A stretch of DNA of 50,484 nt from a virus: positions 1 to 50,484 of the IMG/VR virus record IMGVR_UViG_3300025435_000028, one strand, 5' to 3'. The notes below the pieces were generated by a model. It did no database searches. It was not told the DNA's origin and saw nothing but the letters and a program-made list of their open reading frames with translations. The position numbers and the translations under genes are program-made. Position 1 is the stretch's first letter; each line of letters opens with the position of its first letter. This document shows, one piece after another, positions 36,801 through 43,721 of the stretch.

Positions 36801-36853
36801 ATTTGCCATTGACCAGGACCAATTTGGAAAGCCGAGTAAGCGTATACTGTCAT
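33818..36853 (-). CDS. Baseplate central hub protein, gp27-like, with long disordered segments
   Basis: This is a 1011-residue protein between gp53 and gp5. A short N-terminal domain (AFQIGPGQWQIVDTAGGGPT) is followed by a low-complexity linker (about 55-145). A folded region at about 150-360 (YTYGLSLHVLTREDYNNM, FDVDFYFDSFKLETIIG, YDVEAVPFNH) comes next, then another linker. A later region ends near residue 820 with GYYRVIRVESEFKGGKFMQTLELIRQ, the style of the C-terminal barrel of gp27/gpD-type hub proteins. The last 180 residues are Ala/Thr/Asp-rich and probably disordered. The gp27 role is inferred from position next to gp5 and from that C-terminal pattern. Confidence 0.62.
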   Translation of the reverse strand: MTVYAYSAFQIGPGQWQIVDTAGGGPTLKGYNSEAEARAAANKLNAGLSGTEKQYASSETAGDAAGPNTDPATQNTGTDSTDRSEPVTQEEQKNQDDNNDSGNDTTTPALTPKTVVESKSDVSQTPPATQVAGPKSKDTASSDNPLDAYPSYTYGLSLHVLTREDYNNMVKNPYDFTPTKTLISSASRYQNIRDPEFDVDFYFDSFKLETIIGLNANNRGTNGISFKFSIIEPYGMTLLDRLMHVNNAGLNGKNYLDMPYLLELNFFGADDTGKLGIISDQTKWFPIRIIGFKIKAGIKGAEYDVEAVPFNHSANLETVQAIKTRFEVTAGTVAEYFSSTSDTATQNAVAAAMNEDSVRKEKIKNAAADTAARQEAANKKAEEGDQSGASEADSIVNGNPGVRTPETVTPTDPGVPDTPISLKTKSFTAAYNAWNQYELKNNNVRFADRIQFNFLDPEIANSSIVEDKKNPSRKVAETDATTNSKADPNSSTPATTADFQQTVHSLEAGTAVNDVINLVLTNSQYFQKQVIDPTTQNKTVDSGTKDTANAAEEDKPVKMWKIVPSIELGDFDASRNKWGKTITFHINSYDVYQKRDSRLPRSQPPAPVKRYDWLYTGHNKSIINFDIDFNALYFTAFNADRGNGSAATGAAQTTDEGKNKDKTDNERQQGIDQNTNEPNSGTMQTTAGGSIQRSDAQNAASAVQSQYTSAGGDMVQLKLQILGDPEFIKQDDLFLNPRLVDSSSKYAGKTGSLNMDSGEIYCWVTFKTPSDFSDTTGLYDLKSTNKYAVSEFSGYYRVIRVESEFKGGKFMQTLELIRQPKQEAVNKPATVTTADGGRAGQEGSTDAEMTDKSNNPAVSGSDVARTDAPETPTQTVTKTEDADVVNVGSATGSDLDAAYAGDVPNTQEDQQLAAVADSPAPAQTVQEATSGDGSTVAVQATPAAAVVSDKVVRKQIAVDRAQAGLNSRLAIIAKKRAAGTLPADFDETAFLADSQAQLANAQSDLAAAQAG

Positions 36854-36856
36854 TTA

Positions 36857-37165
36857 TTAGAGTCCTAAATTGGCTGCTAGAGTAGTTTTCTTAGGTATCA
36901 TAATACTGGTACCTGCACGAAAATCAAACACAGGATCGTCAATCACGTTGGGATTGCGAGCACGGAATACCCACCATAGTGCGCTGTCGCCATACAAGTC
37001 AAATGCCAATAGGTCTGGACGGAACTCGTAGATTTTGTCAATGCTGTAGTTAACATCGTCTGCCTGTTTGTCAATTGCACGATATACTAGCGAATCTAAA
37101 AACTTGCCGCCACCAAAAGTATTGGTTTTAAAATAAGGACTGGCCTTTGAGTATTCTGCGGTCAT
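36857..37165 (-). CDS. 53: Baseplate wedge protein gp53-like (LysM-like)
   Basis: This is a 102-residue protein. RPDLLAFDLYGDSALWWVFRARNPNVIDDP followed by FRAGTSIMIPK is the conserved core of the gp53/LysM-like wedge family, in which the C-terminal part resembles a LysM fold. T4 gp53 is longer (about 196 aa); this short form keeps the core only. The start at 37165 has a strong GGAGGA and overlaps the stop of the tube-cap gene by 4 bp, indicating coupling. In T4, gp53 binds gp25 and gp6 and helps join wedges around the hub. Confidence 0.82.
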   Translation of the reverse strand: MTAEYSKASPYFKTNTFGGGKFLDSLVYRAIDKQADDVNYSIDKIYEFRPDLLAFDLYGDSALWWVFRARNPNVIDDPVFDFRAGTSIMIPKKTTLAANLGL

Positions 37166-38040
37166 AGGAATCCTCCATTGCCTTTAAGCAGTTGTCCTTG
37201 ACTGAATTTGCCCAATGTCATGTTGTTGTGTACATTCTTTCTACTGTAGACTGGTTGTAGTGTTATGCTGATTTGGCTTGTTGTTGGCAAGCGGGCAATC
37301 TGTTGACTTGTTGAACTTACAGCACCGTCGCTCTCAGCAAAATTTTGTCCACCTGCGTAGAATTCAACATAGTCGACATCTGCAGGCATTGTGTGCTGAA
37401 AACTAGTAATAACGCAGGGCACTTCAGGAAAGTAAAAATCCCCGTAACCGTTGAGTGTAACAATGGGCGGCGGATTACCTGCTAGATCATCTTGGCCAAA
37501 GAACATTTTTGTACAGGTTCTAAAGAAATAGATTGCACCCAGCAAGTAGACTGCATCATCGTGATTTTGTACTGTAAAGTCTCCGCTGATGGTAATGGCT
37601 GCAACATCGCTGCCTTCGTAAAAGTAGTTCTTGTAGTTGCTGTGTGTTAGCGCTTGTTCTTGATAACGTGCATTGTGTGTCACGCTAATATTGGGAGTGT
37701 AGGGAAATACTACTCCGTTTGTCTTGGATACCAAGGGTGCAAACAGTTGGTTGTTGCTAAACGGGCTCCAGTCTAGCATGCCTATTCGTATGCGCCAATC
37801 CTTTTTAAGAGAGTTGGTAGGATTGTTGCTAGTGGTTATGTTTACTCCCGGACTAGAGTTTCTATTGAACAGCGATGCAACGCCACCGCTGAACAGCCCT
37901 GCTACTTTCATGCGTATGCCCGAAGGATCAATGATTCCCAATAGGGAGTCTACAGAAGTACCTGCTGTTTTGCCGCCTGTGATACCACCATTGTTTACGG
38001 TAGGATCATAGCTGCCTGCTGATGGTAAAAGTTTTCCCAT
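37162..38040 (-). CDS. Baseplate tail-tube cap protein (gp48/gp54-like)
   Basis: This is a 292-residue protein. WRIRIGMLDWSPF, GVVFPYTPNISVTHNARYQ, LTHSNYKNYFYEGSDVAAITISGDFT, TKMFFG, PPPIVTLNGYGDFYFPEVPCVITSF and DVDYVEF give the order seen in tail-tube initiator proteins of T4-like phages. In T4, gp48 and gp54 cap the hub and template tube polymerisation. Only one such gene is seen here; which of the two it represents is uncertain. It is the first gene of the minus-strand baseplate operon, behind a late box at 38063-38070 with a 17-nt leader. Confidence 0.68.
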   Translation of the reverse strand: MGKLLPSAGSYDPTVNNGGITGGKTAGTSVDSLLGIIDPSGIRMKVAGLFSGGVASLFNRNSSPGVNITTSNNPTNSLKKDWRIRIGMLDWSPFSNNQLFAPLVSKTNGVVFPYTPNISVTHNARYQEQALTHSNYKNYFYEGSDVAAITISGDFTVQNHDDAVYLLGAIYFFRTCTKMFFGQDDLAGNPPPIVTLNGYGDFYFPEVPCVITSFQHTMPADVDYVEFYAGGQNFAESDGAVSSTSQQIARLPTTSQISITLQPVYSRKNVHNNMTLGKFSQGQLLKGNGGFL

Positions 38041-38062
38041 AAGTAATAATATCCGTTTGTAG

Positions 38063-38070
38063 TATTTATT
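38063..38070 (-). promoter_or_regulatory. T4-type late promoter box (AATAAATA) of the baseplate operon
   Basis: AATAAATA on the minus strand, predicted +1 near 38057, 17 nt before the ATG at 38040. It lies in the divergent gap opposite the sigma70-type promoter of gp55. Confidence 0.6.
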
Positions 38071-38102
38071 ACCAATAATAAAGTGCTAATATTATAAAAA
38101 GG

Positions 38103-38131
38103 TTGACAAACTCTGCAAACTTTGTTATTAT
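38103..38131 (+). promoter_or_regulatory. Host sigma70-type promoter for gp55
   Basis: TTGACA (38103-38108), a 17-bp spacer and TATTAT (38126-38131) form a near-consensus bacterial promoter. Predicted +1 is near 38138, followed by AGGAG at 38144-38148. This fits a late sigma factor gene that must be transcribed by host polymerase before the late genes. Confidence 0.75.
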
Positions 38132-38143
38132 TGTTCAAGTATT

Positions 38144-38158
38144 AGGAGATCTAAAATT
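38144..38158 (+). promoter_or_regulatory. Ribosome-binding site and AUU start of gp55
   Basis: AGGAG (38144-38148) is followed seven bases later by ATT (38156-38158), in frame with gp55. No ATG, GTG or TTG lies in frame between this site and the ATG at 38258, and that ATG has no Shine-Dalgarno sequence. The residues encoded right after ATT match the T4 gp55 N-terminus in pattern, so ATT is probably the real start, or a sequencing variant of ATG. Confidence 0.6.
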
Positions 38159-39034
38159 AAAACCAACTACCTCAACAACAAGGATATCTTAAAAGAAATC
38201 CATAAAAGCAAGACAACATACTGCACTTATACACAACCCGAGTATGCAGACTATGACATGATCCTGCCCGATGTTAGCAAAATCAACAAGAAAAATACAC
38301 TAGAAGCACGTAGACTCCGTGCAGAGCGCTTGGCTAAAGTGGCGCACGAGGCTGCAACCAGCGATGGTACCAAACGTAAACTGGACGAATTTGAAATCAA
38401 ACTCAAAGATGTCAAAGATACGGATGTGGTTTTTAGGGTAATGACTTGGGAACACGTACCACTTGACAATATCAAAACTCGCAAGGCACGTATGGCAGCA
38501 CTGGAAATTGATGACGAGGAAGATCCCTTGATTGTAGAGTTTGACGAGGACGATACTGCTCATAACAAGTATGTTAAGGTCAATTTTCCGCCCTTCTTTC
38601 ATTATAAATTAGACAAAGAAGGCAATTCCTACATAGTGGGCAAGAGTCATTGGCGCGGTGCTTTGGACGCAGGCGAGTTCTCAAAGGATCACGGCAAGTT
38701 AACCAACAAGCTGGCCAACATGTTTATCAAGCTGTGCGAACGCTATGCTACACGTAGTAACTGGCGCGGATACACATACAATGATGAGATGCGGGCACAG
38801 GCATTGCTACAGTTGACTTACATTGGGTTACGGTTCGACGAGAGTAAGAGCCAAAACCCATTTGCCTATTATACAGCGGCAGTTACCAACAGTTTCACTC
38901 GTGTGCTGAACGTTGAAAAGCGCAATCAAAATCTGCGTGATGACATACTAGAAATGAATGGCCTAAATCCCAGTTACACACGGCAGGGCATGGGCGGCGG
39001 TTATGTTGCAGTTGATGGTGGGCACGACGACTGA
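38156..39034 (+). CDS. 55: Late transcription sigma factor gp55, apparent AUU start
   Basis: 292 residues counted from ATT at 38156; the first ATG (38258) would remove 34 residues. The N-terminus KTNYLNNKDILKEIHKSK parallels T4 gp55 (NYVNNKELLQAI), which supports the upstream start. Residues about 190-280 hold the sigma2-like core: TNKLANMFIKLCERYATR, WRGYTYNDEMRAQALLQL, FDESKSQNPFAYYTAAVTNSFTRVLNVEKR. T4 gp55 has 185 residues; the extra length is a charged insert at about 40-150, including an acidic EIDDEEDPLIVEFDEDD stretch. gp55 directs RNA polymerase to TATAAATA late promoters, many of which are seen in this window. It is transcribed from a host-type promoter and leads the recombination operon. 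Confidence 0.85.
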   Translation: MKTNYLNNKDILKEIHKSKTTYCTYTQPEYADYDMILPDVSKINKKNTLEARRLRAERLAKVAHEAATSDGTKRKLDEFEIKLKDVKDTDVVFRVMTWEHVPLDNIKTRKARMAALEIDDEEDPLIVEFDEDDTAHNKYVKVNFPPFFHYKLDKEGNSYIVGKSHWRGALDAGEFSKDHGKLTNKLANMFIKLCERYATRSNWRGYTYNDEMRAQALLQLTYIGLRFDESKSQNPFAYYTAAVTNSFTRVLNVEKRNQNLRDDILEMNGLNPSYTRQGMGGGYVAVDGGHDD

Positions 39035-39046
39035 GCAAATTGATCG

Positions 39047-39076
39047 TTGCTCTAGGGCAACGGACTTTGCTATACT
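39047..39076 (+). promoter_or_regulatory. Sigma70-like promoter for gp47
   Basis: TTGCTC (39047-39052), an 18-bp spacer and TATACT (39071-39076). Predicted +1 is the A of the gp47 ATG at 39083. Bases 39071-39089 are identical to 19 bases at the minus-strand promoter and start of the 5009 gene. The -35 lies in a 6-bp inverted repeat (39045-39050 / 39057-39062) that might be an operator or hairpin. Confidence 0.6.
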
Positions 39077-39082
39077 GTGTAG

Positions 39083-40099
39083 ATGAGTAACTTATTTAAA
39101 AAAGCGGCAATCTTTACTGATATACATTTTGGGCTTAAATCAAACAGTCAACAACACAACGAAGACTGTTTAAATTTTGTCAAGTGGGCAACTGCTAAAG
39201 CAAAGGCAGAAGGCTGCGAAACAGCCATGTTTCTTGGTGACTGGCACAACAATCGTGCCAGCATCAATATTGTTACACTCAACTACAGCCTACGGGCCCT
39301 GGAACACTTAAATGATAATTTTGAACGTGTTTTCTTCATTCCTGGCAATCATGATCTCTATTATCGCGATAAACGTGATATCCAATCAGTTGAATGGGCT
39401 CGTCACCTCCCGAACATTCAAATTGTTAACGATTGGTTTGTTGACGATAATGTGGTTATCGCTCCTTGGCTGGTCGGAGACGACCACAAACGATTGCACA
39501 AACTCAAGGGACAATACATCTTTGGTCACTTTGAGTTACCCGGCTATTTGATGAATGCCATGGTGGCCATGCCAGATCATGGTGAGGTCAAACGCGAAGA
39601 CTTTAGTCACTTTGGACATGTTTTTACCGGACACTTTCACAAACGACAAACCAAAAACAATGTGACCTATATTGGCAATGCGTTTCCGCATAACTATGCC
39701 GATGCCGGGGATGACGAACGTGGACTTACCATATTGGAATGGGGCAAGCCGCCCGAGTATCACGCTTGGCCAGATCAACCTCGCTATCGTGTGTTCCAAC
39801 TTAGCGATGTGCTAAAGAATACCGAAGTCATGTTGCAGCCTAACATGCACATTCGTGTAAATTTGGACATAGACATCAGCTACGAAGAAGCTAGCTTTAT
39901 TAAAGAAACTTTTGTAGGACAGTACAATCTACGTGAGCTTACGCTAATCCCTGCTAAGGTCACTGACTTGACCGAATACGAAATACAGGGCAATATTGAA
40001 TTTGAAAGTGTAGACCAAATTGTTACAGGTCAACTTACTACGCTGGAAAATGGCAAATTTAATAAGAATCTCTTGTTGGATATCTATAGAAATCTATGA
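39083..40099 (+). CDS. 47: Recombination endonuclease subunit gp47 (SbcD/Mre11 family)
   Basis: 338 residues, equal to T4 gp47 (339). The calcineurin-like phosphoesterase motifs are all present: FTDIHFG (Asp13, His15), FLGDWHNNR (Asp53, His55), PGNHD (88-91), FGHFELPG and FTGHFHKR, which bind the two catalytic metals. With gp46 it forms a Mre11-Rad50-type complex that resects DNA ends for recombination-dependent replication. The stop overlaps the ATG of the next gene (ATGA). The ATG sits on the predicted +1 of its own promoter, so initiation may be leaderless; no Shine-Dalgarno sequence is visible. Confidence 0.93.
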   Translation: MSNLFKKAAIFTDIHFGLKSNSQQHNEDCLNFVKWATAKAKAEGCETAMFLGDWHNNRASINIVTLNYSLRALEHLNDNFERVFFIPGNHDLYYRDKRDIQSVEWARHLPNIQIVNDWFVDDNVVIAPWLVGDDHKRLHKLKGQYIFGHFELPGYLMNAMVAMPDHGEVKREDFSHFGHVFTGHFHKRQTKNNVTYIGNAFPHNYADAGDDERGLTILEWGKPPEYHAWPDQPRYRVFQLSDVLKNTEVMLQPNMHIRVNLDIDISYEEASFIKETFVGQYNLRELTLIPAKVTDLTEYEIQGNIEFESVDQIVTGQLTTLENGKFNKNLLLDIYRNL

Positions 40100-40935
40100 T
40101 TCTAATCAGTTATCCGTCGGGCGGATTTGGTAATTTTTTATATCACGTACTGACCGAGTTTGCTAGTAATACATACAAGCCCAATAATAGCAACTTCAAA
40201 TTTGATACCAGGGGCACTAGTCACGACACTGCAAAATATACAGAAATTTATTTTCATGATCCGTTGGATTACCGTTTGGCTTTGCCCAAAACAGATTTGG
40301 AATGTTTAATACTGTGCGACAACGGTATAGCAAACGATTCATATACACAGGTGCATAAACATTTTCCAGGAGCCAAAATTGTTCGAGTAACGGTAGATCC
40401 CTTAGTTAGACCAGTAGTCTACAAAACTTGTGTAATTAAAGCACAAAAAAGTGATCCAATTTCTGTAACAGAGCTACAAGTTTCTACAAACTGGACCGAT
40501 AACAACGAACCCTATGCTGCTCGAGAAAATTTTACCTTGTTGTATCATAACTGGCCGTTTAAATGGGATCCAATGGATGGATGTTTGAACATAAGTTTAG
40601 AGCAGTTAATGTTGAATCCTGCTGGTGTCATTACACAAACAATAAATGCCCTAGGCGGTTCGGTATTGCACCAGGACAGGTTAACAGATTTTTGTAGTAG
40701 TTGGCAAGTACAGAATCAACAGTACTTTAAAATATATCACGATTGGCTACGCATAGGCCAAGCATTGGTATATTGTAAACACATAGACCTAAATGATATC
40801 ACCGATCTACACGATCAAGGTTATATTAACTATTGCATTGAGAAGATGTATAATGTTACAATACCTGTATACGACTATCGGCACTGGTTTACTAACACAG
40901 CCGAAATAGAAGAAATGATTAAATGTTTAAAATAA
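40096..40935 (+). CDS. Unknown protein between gp47 and gp46, P-loop-like N-terminus
   Basis: This is a 279-residue protein starting MILISYPSGGFGNFLYHVLTEF. The strand-loop-helix with SGGFGN at the extreme N-terminus resembles a phosphate-binding loop, such as the 5'-phosphosulfate loop of sulfotransferases, but lacks a classical GxxxxGKS/T. The rest (WDPMDGCLNISLEQLMLNPAGVITQTINALGG) could be the C-terminal helix pair of such a fold. No confident family can be named. It overlaps gp47 by 4 bp and gp46 by 13 bp, so it is translated with the recombination complex although it need not act with it. Confidence 0.75.
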   Translation: MILISYPSGGFGNFLYHVLTEFASNTYKPNNSNFKFDTRGTSHDTAKYTEIYFHDPLDYRLALPKTDLECLILCDNGIANDSYTQVHKHFPGAKIVRVTVDPLVRPVVYKTCVIKAQKSDPISVTELQVSTNWTDNNEPYAARENFTLLYHNWPFKWDPMDGCLNISLEQLMLNPAGVITQTINALGGSVLHQDRLTDFCSSWQVQNQQYFKIYHDWLRIGQALVYCKHIDLNDITDLHDQGYINYCIEKMYNVTIPVYDYRHWFTNTAEIEEMIKCLK

Positions 40936-42692
40936 AAGATCTCGCAGTTAAAAATTTCATGAGTGTGGGTAATGCTACACAGGCCGTAAACTTTGATCGT
41001 AATGACTTAACTCTTGTGCTGGGTGAAAACTTGGACTTGGGCGGAGATGACAGCGGAGCACGTAACGGTACAGGTAAGACCACAATTATCAATGCGCTCA
41101 GTTACGGACTTTATGGACAGGCTCTAACTAACATCAAGAAAGACAACTTGATCAACAAGACTAATGGCAAGGGCATGATGGTCACAGTTGATTTTGAAGT
41201 CAATGGCATTAACTATCGCATTGAACGTGGACGCAAGCCCAACGTGATGAAGTTCTTCATTGATGATACTGAACGTGAGATCACAGATGAAAGTCAAGGC
41301 GATAGTAGAGAAACACAGGCTGACATTGAACGCATGTTGGGCATGAGCCACGAAATGTTCAAACATATTGTGGCACTCAACACCTACACTGAGCCGTTCC
41401 TTAGTTTGAAAAGTAATGATCAACGACTCATGATTGAACAGTTGTTGGGCATTACACTACTAAGTGAAAAGGCAGAACGACTAAAAGAACTGGCCAAAGC
41501 CACAAAGGATGCTATCACTGCTGAAGAATTTAGAATTAAAGCAGTAGGCGATGCAAACCGACGTATACAGGATCAAATCGATGCACTCTTACGACGCCAG
41601 AATTTATGGAACAGCAAAAAGACAAACGATGTTGCAGCGTTGCAGACAGCTTATGATGAACTTGCTAAACTCGACATTGAAGCTGAACTATCTGCACACA
41701 AGGCACTAGCCGACTATAATGTCAAGCGCAAGGCCATTAATGATCTCAACAGCTGGATCAAACGCTGCGAGCTGGATGAAAAGCGTGAACTGAAAGAAAT
41801 TGACAAGCTCAAGAATGACATTGCAGCCTTAGAAAATCATACCTGTCACAGTTGTGGACAAGCGTTCCACGATGACAAACAAGTGCAGTTGCTAGAGGAA
41901 AAGCGCAAGGCACTACAGGAAGCCGCATTACAAGCACTAGCAACCAACACACAGTTGATGGAACATACCGACACATTGGCGGCACTGGGAGAGCTAGGTA
42001 CGATGCCAAAGGTGTTTTATGATAACGAAGCAGATGCCTTTGAACATCGTAGCAGCATGGGCAGTGTGTTGGCGCAACTTACAGCCAAGCAAAATGAAGC
42101 GGATCCCTATGTTGATCAAATACGTGAGATGCAGGAGCAGGCGTTAGAGGAAATTGACTTTGCAGTCATGAACGAGCTAGATGAGCTGCGTACACACCAA
42201 GACTTCTTGCACAAACTGCTGACCAACAAGGATAGCTTTATCCGTAAACGTATTATTGATCAGAACTTGAGCTACTTGAATGCTCGCTTAGGACAATATT
42301 TAGATCGCATTGGTCTGCCGCATACTGTAAAATTCAACAACGACCTAACTGTAAGCATTACAGAACTAGGGCGCGACTTGGACTTTGACAACTTGAGCCG
42401 CGGTGAGCGCAATCGACTTATCTTGAGCTTGAGCTGGGCATTCCGCGATGTGTGGGAAAGTCTATATCAGCCCATTAACTTGCTGTTCATCGACGAGCTC
42501 GTTGACAGCGGTATGGATAGCAGTGGTGTTGAAAACGCACTGGCTATTCTCAAGAAGATGAGTAGGGATCACAACAAGAGTATTTGGCTCGTGAGTCACA
42601 AAGACGAGCTAGCCGGACGTGTAAATAACACGCTCAAGGTTGTAAAAGAAAACGGCTATACCAGCTACGACACAGATTTAGAAATAACTTAA
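40923..42692 (+). CDS. 46: Recombination endonuclease subunit gp46 (SbcC/Rad50 ATPase)
   Basis: 589 residues (T4 gp46: 560). The Walker A motif GARNGTGKTT is at residues 45-54. A coiled coil is interrupted by a zinc hook, CHSC (Cys308/Cys311). The ABC signature LSRGERNRLIL is near 490-500 and Walker B NLLFIDEL near 518, with SHKDEL as the switch His. It is the ATPase partner of gp47: ATP binding clamps DNA ends for processing. The 13-bp overlap with the upstream gene and the TAATG junction with the downstream radical SAM gene indicate one tightly coupled operon. Confidence 0.94.
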   Translation: MFKIKDLAVKNFMSVGNATQAVNFDRNDLTLVLGENLDLGGDDSGARNGTGKTTIINALSYGLYGQALTNIKKDNLINKTNGKGMMVTVDFEVNGINYRIERGRKPNVMKFFIDDTEREITDESQGDSRETQADIERMLGMSHEMFKHIVALNTYTEPFLSLKSNDQRLMIEQLLGITLLSEKAERLKELAKATKDAITAEEFRIKAVGDANRRIQDQIDALLRRQNLWNSKKTNDVAALQTAYDELAKLDIEAELSAHKALADYNVKRKAINDLNSWIKRCELDEKRELKEIDKLKNDIAALENHTCHSCGQAFHDDKQVQLLEEKRKALQEAALQALATNTQLMEHTDTLAALGELGTMPKVFYDNEADAFEHRSSMGSVLAQLTAKQNEADPYVDQIREMQEQALEEIDFAVMNELDELRTHQDFLHKLLTNKDSFIRKRIIDQNLSYLNARLGQYLDRIGLPHTVKFNNDLTVSITELGRDLDFDNLSRGERNRLILSLSWAFRDVWESLYQPINLLFIDELVDSGMDSSGVENALAILKKMSRDHNKSIWLVSHKDELAGRVNNTLKVVKENGYTSYDTDLEIT

Positions 42693-43702
42693 TGTTAGCA
42701 ACTTGGCATTTTCACATTGAGATTAGCAGCAAGTGTACCTTGCGCTGCCCTCGCTGTGCTCGACAAGAAGTGCCCGACACGCTGGTCAACACTGAACTAG
42801 ATCTAGAGTTTTTCAAACGCAACTTTACTCCTGAGTTTATACAAGCGAATGTAGAAAAGATCACATTCTGTGGGGATGACGGTGACCCTATCTATGCACA
42901 CGATCTCATACCTGTTATACAGTACATCAAAAGCATCAAGCCCGTTGAGATTGTGATTGTTACAAATGGATCACACAAAAAGATCACTTGGTGGATTGAA
43001 CTAGGCAAAACCCTAACTGAAATTGACAGCGTACATTTTAGTATTGACGGCTACGATAATTACAGTAATAACATCTATCGCGTCAACAGCGACTGGGACA
43101 GTATCATTGCCGGGCTACAAACCCTGCGAGCTACCAGCCGCTGCATGATTGTATGGGCGGCCATTGCATTTAAATTTAATGAGCACCGGTTAGATTTTAT
43201 GCAACGATTCGCAAAACAGTTGGGCGTTGATAGATTTCAACTAACAAAGAGTACAAAATTTGGCTCAATATACAATTCTTATGGCACAGACGATACCCTT
43301 GAACCTAGTAGAGATTTAATTAGCTCTACCCACAGATTCGAGAGAGAAGTCACTGATTTAACAGATCAAGCATCATGGCACATTATTCCCTTAACAAACT
43401 TAAAACTCCACAATAAATTAATCAACTCAGCACCAATTAAACCCCTTTGCGCTATTGGTAACAAGGGGCTATACATTGATGCACAGGGAAGATTGTTTCC
43501 CTGTTGTTGGGTTGCAAATAGATATAGTCACAATAACGAATGGCAAATACTGGCAGAACAATTTAATTTAAATCATACAACACTAGAACAAGCATTGGCA
43601 CACAAATTTTGGTCAGAAGATTTTCAGAGCTTTCGTTGGCAGGAATGCCAAACCAAATGCTCAAGCGCTGTAGTTGATGAAAAATACGCCACTGAGTGGT
43701 AA
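42692..43702 (+). CDS. Radical SAM protein with SPASM-like C-terminus
   Basis: This is a 336-residue protein. Cys15, Cys19 and Cys22 (KCTLRCPRC) bind the SAM-coordinating cluster; FCGDDGDPIYA near residue 60 replaces the common GGEP. The C-terminal cysteines (PLCAIGNKGLYIDAQGRLFPCCWVANRYS, then CQTKCSS) fit a SPASM/twitch auxiliary cluster. The order is the standard one, unlike the two enzymes at 1-1884. SPASM enzymes often modify peptides or sugars; no precursor peptide is evident next to it. Coupling to gp46 by a TAATG junction places it in the early recombination operon. Substrate unknown. Confidence 0.85.
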   Translation: MLATWHFHIEISSKCTLRCPRCARQEVPDTLVNTELDLEFFKRNFTPEFIQANVEKITFCGDDGDPIYAHDLIPVIQYIKSIKPVEIVIVTNGSHKKITWWIELGKTLTEIDSVHFSIDGYDNYSNNIYRVNSDWDSIIAGLQTLRATSRCMIVWAAIAFKFNEHRLDFMQRFAKQLGVDRFQLTKSTKFGSIYNSYGTDDTLEPSRDLISSTHRFEREVTDLTDQASWHIIPLTNLKLHNKLINSAPIKPLCAIGNKGLYIDAQGRLFPCCWVANRYSHNNEWQILAEQFNLNHTTLEQALAHKFWSEDFQSFRWQECQTKCSSAVVDEKYATEW

Positions 43703-43721
43703 AGTCATAACTATATGTGCA

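Noticed and set aside
43674-43721. Extended start of the GIY-YIG gene (MMKNTPLSG...)
   Set aside because: Overlaps the coding end of the radical SAM gene and precedes the usual MTWYYQG-type N-terminus of this family.
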